64,000 nucleotides of DNA from Humulus lupulus (lineage: Eukaryota; Streptophyta; Magnoliopsida; Rosales; Cannabaceae): positions 54,358,866-54,422,865 of the forward strand of contig NC_084800.1 in NCBI RefSeq assembly GCF_963169125.1, given 5' to 3'. Made by a program: the position numbers and the translations under genes. The stretch's first letter is position 1. Each line of letters begins with the position of its first letter. A model generated the notes under the pieces. It saw only the letters and a program-made list of their open reading frames with translations. It was not told where the DNA came from and ran no database searches. Below, piece after piece: positions 56,871 through 64,000 of the stretch.

Positions 56871-58470
56871 ATGAAAGCTAGTAATAAAATGGAGCTAGAA
56901 AGACTAAGCTTATGGGAGTCAAAAATGAAGTATTGAATTTAGGTGATAGTTGAAGCTTGTTGAAATAATTTGAATTTGAAAATGCTTAGGTGCATGCGTG
57001 GGAGATTAAGAATGGAACCAATGGAGACTTTGACTATATTTTGTTACAAAAGAGTGTAAGTGGCATCAAGGGAGATATTATAGCATTTGAATAGGTAGAA
57101 GGAAGGACGGGCCAAAACCACCAAAGGAGAGGGAATTTCAAATTTTAAAAACTTGTTGAAAGATAGTGGAGAAGATTAAGGAAGGGAGTTGAGACCTAGA
57201 ACCTATAAATAGAGCTTTATACCTCTTCAATTTTCACAGACTCAAAGCTTCCAAGCTTTCCTATTTTCAAAATTTGCTAAGCAATATTGTGCTCTCTCAA
57301 AGTTCTTCCATTTTGCTCACAAAGCCCCATATAGCTGAAATCTCCAAGGACACTAGTGGTGTTCAAACTCTTCTTCTTCTTTCTCTTTTAAGTTGAAACC
57401 TAGCCTCGTCACTATCACCATCATAAATCCCTCACTTGACCGAAATATATCAAGCCCAAAAAACCATTTATATAGCCAAATAATCATAGGCATATTAAGG
57501 TTCAAACTCAAGTTGTTTTGAAGATGGTCGTTGTTCACGGAGGCTCGGGATATTAAGATCATTTCTAGGGTGAAGGTATGATTTCTATGAGGTTTTAGAT
57601 TATGAAATTTAGTTACTATTATAGATTCTAATTTAGTCTTTAATTTTTATGAATAAGGCATTGGACGCATTCCACTAGTATTTACAAGCAATCTTTCTAC
57701 TCTCTTTCTCCACACTTAAGGTAAGGAAAATTAGATAGAACTAGTTTATGATCTTAAGTAAATGTTATAACCCTAACGTTTCAGGTACAAGAAGATAAGT
57801 GTGGCTGGAGCTAATTGATGTCCAAGATTTTATGATGGACCTAAGTGATGTCTGAAATTGTATGGCGGACCTAAGTGATGTCCGTAGAGCTCGGATGCCC
57901 AAAAAATTTATAAGCACTTTATCTATACTTGATAGATTCGTTATTATAGCTATTATGATTATGACTAATATTAAGTTTATGATTATGAATTTAGGTTTGT
58001 ATAGACTGGTATGATAGTATTTCTTAATAAAATAGTGATATTATAGCAATATATAGTTTTATGGTATTATGAACTATTTGTGATATGTATGAATAATGAG
58101 TATATGCTTGTTATGAATGTATTTTCCTTCCTGGGCTAGGAAGTTCACTCCTTATAGTGAAATGTAAAGACCAAGGTAATTAAAGAGATAGATGGTCGGT
58201 GGCGAGTTGGAACTATATAGCTGTTGGTGTTTTTGTGAGGGTCGCATAGCTGCTGGAAGATCTAAGGCTTATGTTTATGTTTCTTTATTAGCACCTTTTT
58301 TATCTCTTTAAATAAATGCTGTTGTATTTTGGTTTTAAAGACATTTTTCTATTGTAAAACTCGGTCCCTCTACTTTATGTTATTTATGAGTAAAAGGGCA
58401 ACATTTGTGCTTTATGTTTCAACGCTGGTTCTCGGTATTATATTTATGTGAAAATAAGTTCTAACCTATA
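56871..58470 (+). repeat. Decayed gypsy-type LTR
   Basis: CCTATAAATAGAGC at 57201 (TATA box). A GGTAAGGAAAATTAG block lies near 57720. A palindromic GGACCTAAGTGATGTCC word is repeated at 57833-57884, then CTTCCTGGGCTAGGAAGTTCACTC near 58130. This order matches the Tekay-type LTRs elsewhere in the window. Ends are not defined. The 57353-57562 ORF is inside it. Confidence 0.45.
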
Positions 58471-58883
58471 ACACGAAGAAGATTAACTATACCACATCTT
58501 GTAATATATATTTATATATAGGGCTCACTCTGGACTAAGGCTAGTTAGGCTCACACCTAGGACCTCTTTAGGCTAAATGACTCTATTTTTTAATTTTTTT
58601 TTAAAAATTATATACAAATTTTATTTTAAAAATTTTATTAAAAAGACCTCACATTAAAATTTGACTAAGACCCAATTTAACTCAGCACATTGTGAGCTAT
58701 GCAATTTTCGTGATTGATGATGTTCTGTTCATTCCTAATCTCTTTAATATAAGAAGTGTGTAGATAACGAAAATTCTTAATTTTAACAATTTTTTTTGTT
58801 AACTTTAACAGAATATTCCAAATTTTTAGCGGAATATACATTTAACACTAATTAAAAATAAATATTTAAAATTATATTCATAT
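58471..58883. other. AT-rich intergenic sequence
   Basis: No gene or RNA feature recognised. It merges into the AT-rich repeat that follows. Confidence 0.5.
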
Positions 58884-59681
58884 TGTTGACATCGTTTTTC
58901 GTCAACTTAGAGAAGAAGGACAATTAAACGAAATATACCAGAGAAAACAAATAATATAGACACGATTTTTTACGTGGTTCAGCAGTTAAAATCTGCCTAG
59001 TCCACGAGTCTGTGTTATTATTTTCTTGGAATTCTCTGATAGCATTCTAGAAGCAATTGTACAGAGTTTTTCCAATATCAATTTCTCAGTCCCCCACAAA
59101 TGAACTGTTCCGCTCTATTTGTAGAGGGGTTTACTGAATCTCTTCCCACGGATTTCTAAGAGTTATTCTACAAATCAATTAAAATAATGCCATTAAATGC
59201 ATTAGTTACCACGTATGCGGTAATATCCCATGATATTTGGGATTTAATAACAAATTACATCAGATCCTTTAAACATAGGGATTTTACAACAATAAACATG
59301 TTCACACAGAGCTTGTGAGCTTGGACGCTAGATTCACACACCTTCAAGACCGTTCACCTATTGCGAGCTCGTCACCTTGGTTCACCTATGTTCTCAACAT
59401 GTGATGTTGACGAGACCATCCTCTTCGAGCTTACAATTCTTGAGCTCAAATCGTCTTGCTTGAGGGCACGAAATAAATCAAGAAATGTATACAAGTGTTG
59501 AACCATTGCCACTGCGAGTTGCAAGCCTAACTTATAACCTTGGAACACCTATGAGACTACATAGTTCCCAAGCTAACCAATCCCGACGTTGTCACATGAC
59601 GATTGTGCTAGTCTCAAGCTTACACCTTACGAGCCTAGATTTCGAGATCAAAGTTCCCATTCTCGAAATCGGGGTGTAACA
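58884..59681 (-). mobile_element. Solo LTR, 798 bp, reverse strand
   Basis: On the plus strand it starts TGTTGACATCG...CGTCAAC and ends CGGGGTGTAACA, the reverse of the family at 51141. Flanks CATAT and CAAAT are a TSD with one mismatch. The 59485-59679 ORF is inside it. Confidence 0.87.
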
Positions 59682-60239
59682 CAAATAAATTTAAATCTTA
59701 TAAAATATCATTAGATATTTATTAATTATATTAATATAAATTCAAATGCTATAAAATATCATTATTATAATAATATTTAATATATTAATTATATCCATAT
59801 AAATTCAAATATTATTATTATAATAATATATAACATATATATTTAATCCTAATATTTATAAAATTTTACCATAATAAATATTTATTAATTATATTAATAT
59901 AAATTTAAATATTATAAAATATTATTATAATAATATTTAATACAAAACTAGATATTTAATAATTATATTAATATAAATTCACATGTTATAAAATATTATT
60001 ATTACAATAATATATAATATATAATAAATAAATTGTAAATAAGTGTCATTTGTGTACAAATAGTATGTCTATGTAACTTTTAAAACTAATTAAAAATAAA
60101 TATTTATTAATTATATTAATATACATTTAAATATTATAAAATATTATTAGATATTTATTAATTATATTAATATAAATTCAAATGTTATAAATATCATTAA
60201 ATTCAAATATTATAAAATATCATTAGATATTATAAATTT

Positions 60240-61053
60240 TGTTATACCCAGATTTCGAGCTATGTTAATTATGATCTCGAAAGTTGGATTCGCAAATCAG
60301 TGGACTCATAAGGTTGGAAACATGCTCCAGGATTGTATGTCGAGCTTGCAGGATATAGACGATCTCGAGTATGGTGACCTCGAAGTATTCATGATCTCGG
60401 AAGATAGCTCCGGGAACACACTCATCTTCAGGGACGACTTCGGATCCGGGGTCCCGAGCTCGACGCACGTACGATCTCGTAAACCATGTGGCCTCGAGAG
60501 ATGTTTCTAGCTCGATAGACAACGGGAAACCTGGGAGGCTAAAGCCTTGGAGATACGCGATAACCACCTTGAATATCTGCAAGTGTTATAAATATGAGAT
60601 GTAATCCTCATTTATTATTGTAAATCCCCTAGAATCGTGGGATATTATTTGGGATCATACGTCTCCTGGTCTTCAGGGGACGTTTCCTTGTATATCTAAT
60701 TATAGGCATTTAAATCCATTAATTTTATTTATACAAAAAGAGTAACTACCCAAAATATGTGGGATAGTATTCTACAGCCTTCTCTATAAATAGAGAATTC
60801 TCTATAAATAGAGAAGCCATGCACCATTGTAAATGACCGAAATTCTGATCCTTGAGAGAAAACTCTGGAGAATTCATTCTTGAAGAATTCCTAGAGATAA
60901 TCTTGAGTTTAATAACAAAGACTCGTGGACTAGGCAGATTTAACTGCTGAACCACGTAAAAATCGTGTGTTTATATTGTTTTATTTGAATTTGCCATTTT
61001 CAGTTATCGTTTACGTGCTCTTCTTTCACTGTTGACGAAAAACGGCGTCAACA
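60240..61053 (+). mobile_element. Solo LTR, 814 bp, TSD AATTT
   Basis: TGTTATACCCAGATTTCGAG...CGTCAACA with a perfect TSD AATTT (60235-60239 and 61054-61058). The TATA region CTCTATAAATAGAG is duplicated at 60781-60812. Ends in the GTTGACG...CGTCAAC hairpin. Confidence 0.93.
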
Positions 61054-61440
61054 AATTTAAATGTTATAAAATATCAATATTATAATAATATTTAATACTA
61101 GACTAGATATATATTAATAATATCTATATAAATTCAAATATTATAAAATATTATTATTGTATTAATATATAACATATAATATTTAATCCTAATTTTTATA
61201 AAATTTTTCTAGAATAAATATTAGTAATTATATTAATATAAATTCAAATATTATAATAATATTTAATAGAAAATTAAATATTTAATAATTATATTAATAT
61301 AAATCCACATGGTATAAAATATTATTATTACAATAATATATAATACATAATAAACACATTATATTTAAGTGTCGTTTATATACAAATAATATGTATGTGT
61401 AATTAAATAAGAAATTAGAATAACATTATCTTCTATCAAG

Positions 61441-62940
61441 AATAAAGAAAAATTTTCTCTAATCATTAAGGTGTGATTTGAATAATATTATGACTGTTTT
61501 GTACCATATAAGGTAGTTTGTAATTTAAAATGTTATCGTATTATTTAAAAAAATATATAAACAATGTTTTGATTTAATTTTTTTTAAAATATTTTTATGT
61601 CATTCTTTTATACATAATATTATTTATTTATTTAAAATTTAATATGACAATCATAAAAGCTTAATAAAAATAATTAATAATTTTTTTAAATAAAACTAAG
61701 CAAACGTACATTGCGTGTTGTTTGAATTTAGTAACTATAATGAATTCATATTCTCTTAAGTAAAATAATTCTTAAACTAATATATATATATATATATATC
61801 TTAAAGAATATGTTTATTTAAGGTGAGTTTTGCTTTTAATATTCATTTAAATTTGCACGTCCTTGATAATCCCCTCAATTAGAATTTAATTTTTATTTTA
61901 GTTTAGTTTGTATACTATTTTTTTAAGTTTCCTAAAATTTCAAAATTTATCTAATGTCTCAGCTAAAATACCAACTTTTTAGAAAATTTACATATGTTTT
62001 TTTAAATTTGATCCTAGGTCCACCCTCTTTTTTGAGGTGAGAGAATATCATTATTTAAATTTATGAATTTTGTTTTTACTCATATGTCTGTTTACAAGAA
62101 TTAATAAAAATTAATTGTCACAGTTAGCATTAATTTTTTTTCCAATCACCACCACTAATAATTTTTTGCCACTAGAATATAATTTTTTAACACCCCGAAA
62201 ATATATAAAAGCACTCTATCTATTATTTAAAAGAATATATACACATTGTACGTATATTTATACACATTATTTTTAGAAGATAGAATTAGAGATTAGAGTG
62301 GACTGGAAAAGCCGGAATGAAATTAACTATAAATTAAAAAAAAAAAGTGAAAATGAGCAAAAAAAAAAATTATTTTGATCTCTCCTCCATTAGTTAATCT
62401 TTTTCATTGACTTTAACTATTAAATAATATTTTTAAATGATGCAAAAGAAAATAATACAGAGAAAAAATTAACGTATGGTACAACGTAAAAGTGTAAGAT
62501 AAAATAAAATAGAAAAGTCAAATTTTAATAAAGTATTTTAATAAATAAAGCAGAACACGCATTAAATATGTAAATAAAAAAAGAGCAATTAACACATAGA
62601 GCAAATTTGGAAAAAAAAGTCTAAAAATATGATATTTTAAACTAATTACAATATTATAGTAACCTATGCCTATTATATAGCCCACAACCCACTGTTACCA
62701 ACATTTACCCAGTTATCCATATTACCGATCTCATTACATGTTGAATATCACACTCCAAATTTATATAAAACCATTACAAATATTATCATGGACAACATAT
62801 ATATATATATATATATATATTAACATCTTCAAATCAGTGTTGAATTACTTATTTGTAAACTTGCAAAGTTTTAATCAAAGTTTACACTTGAGAAAATCAT
62901 ATTATTGAAAGGTCATAATCATAAAATTATTTAAAAATAT
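61441..62940. other. AT-rich intergenic sequence with TA microsatellites
   Basis: TA repeats at 61781-61799 and 62797-62821. No gene, RNA gene or complete element recognised. Confidence 0.55.
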
Positions 62941-64000
62941 AGCAATAAACTTGTAACAAATTTTTACAAACAACATTAGGATGCTCATCCGATTCGATCC
63001 AACATTTTTACCACTAACCAATCCAATCAAATTAAATGTTGGATGTTAGAAATTATCATCCAATCCAATCCAATCTGTTTTGGCCTACAAATCCAATCAA
63101 ATTCAAGTGTAATTGGATTTGTAATTGGATTAGGTTGATTTATTTTTATTTTTATTTTTTTATTTTTGAACCTAAATTTTGATATTAAACAAATTAACAA
63201 GCAAAACAAAAAAACTAGACACTATGGAGTAATAATACCAATTTAAGTCTTTACAATTGTTACATTATAGTCATTTAAATATTAAGTTTACAACATTAAG
63301 TCCATTAAACATCATGATAGAGAAAGACTAAGTTTACAAATCCAATTGTAATTGAATATCCAATTTTTTATTATTGGATTGGTTCAAGGTAATTGGAAGG
63401 TTTGGATCTTGAGCAACCCTAAACAACATGATAGATAAATGCTAAATAAGAACTTATATGTAACAAGCTTTTACAAACAACGACAACTATGAATTTATAT
63501 GTTACAAACCTGTAACATGCTTTTACAGATGCATAAAACAGTTACATAAAAATATTTTTGTAAACAATATTTACAAATATATAACCAAGTTTTACAGATT
63601 TGTAAACAAGTTTTACATTTTTGTAGACAACATTTATAGAATAATTCCTTGCTAATTTTTTTTATTTTTGTAACAATGGTTTACATAACTAATTTTATAA
63701 CTAAAAAAATTATATTTGTAACTAATATTTTCAAAAAGTAAGTTGTAAATTTAGTTAACATATTTGTAACAAAAATATATAAAACTAAGTTTGTAACTAA
63801 AAGAATTTTATAATTAGTATATACAAAAGTGTTAAATTGCATTAACCAAGTAACATATATATATTTTTAAATTGTAACAACTAACAAAGAAATAGATTAT
63901 ATTGATTAAATATATAATATTTAATGTAAGCACAAATATTTATTTAATATTAATAATTATATTTTAAATATTTATAAGTAAAATAAATTTATTTGTAATT
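62940..64000. mobile_element. Arm of the 18418-21387 foldback family, cut by the window edge
   Basis: 63430-64000 follows the left arm at 19530-19940 and the reversed right arm at 20740-21240: TTTTTGTAACAA.GGTTTACA, TTTGTAACTAA, TTAAATTGCATTAA.CAAGTA and AAGCA.AAATATTTATTTAATATTAATAAT in the same order. It is interrupted by a hAT MITE at 62977-63421. Confidence 0.7.
62977..63421. mobile_element. hAT-type MITE, 445 bp
   Basis: Perfect 8-bp TSD AACAACAT (62969-62976 and 63422-63429). Ends TAGGATGCTCATCCGATTC and GGATCTTGAGCAACCCTA form imperfect inverted repeats. The body is rich in ATCCAATCCAAT / ATTGGATT words. Noncoding. Confidence 0.92.

Larger units (their letters stand above)
58840..61440. 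repeat. AT-rich tandem-like repeat block, split by two LTRs
   Basis: Repeated units of TATAAAATATTATTATTA, TATTAATTATATTAATATAA and ATTCAAAT. A longer unit ending GTGTC.TTT.T.TACAAATA occurs at about 59690-60075 and again at 61060-61400. It is the landing site of the LTRs at 58884 and 60240. Confidence 0.6.

Overview
The window looks like nuclear DNA of a flowering plant, probably a eudicot. It is AT-rich intergenic sequence packed with LTR retrotransposons (Ty3/gypsy Tekay-like, Reina-like and TAT-like, plus Ty1/copia), solo LTRs with 5-bp target duplications, and MITEs of hAT, Mutator and Harbinger type. The only host genes I can support are a small cluster encoding plant 'stress-response A/B barrel' (Dabb) proteins and one short-chain-dehydrogenase relic. 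A Rosales/Cannabaceae source is a weak impression only.

Layout. 1-16601 is a nested stack. A young, complete Tekay-like element (1977-11638; TSD TCATT; one intact 1511-codon gag-pol frame) sits in the integrase region of an older decayed relative. To its right lie two pieces of a reverse-strand LTR (12291-13593 and 16052-16601), split by the 3' end of a further gypsy element (13594-16051). 16602-21387 is AT-rich and holds a Mutator-like MITE, a ~3 kb foldback element and a hAT MITE with perfect TSD. 21391-46130 is the Dabb locus: Dabb1 (21563-22384), Dabb2 (26581-27375) and the damaged Dabb3 (28647-29342). A reverse-strand copia element landed in the 3' flank of Dabb3, a Reina-like gypsy element landed in that copia's LTR, and a 5237-bp block running from inside Dabb2 to inside the gypsy pol was then tandemly duplicated almost without change (26697-31933 and 31934-37170). 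46418-64000 holds solo LTRs, a TAT-like gag fragment, the dehydrogenase relic, AT-rich repeats and more MITEs.

Function. Dabb1 and Dabb2 look able to encode two-domain, probably organelle-targeted A/B barrel proteins. Dabb3 keeps the first domain but loses the second by frameshift, and the extra Dabb2 copy has no 5' end. No multi-gene pathway is encoded. The observations most worth a second look are the near-identical tandem duplication and its in-frame pol-Dabb junction, a retroelement frame broken by ten nonsense codons and no frameshift, and recurring short palindromes occupying matching places in several divergent gypsy LTRs.
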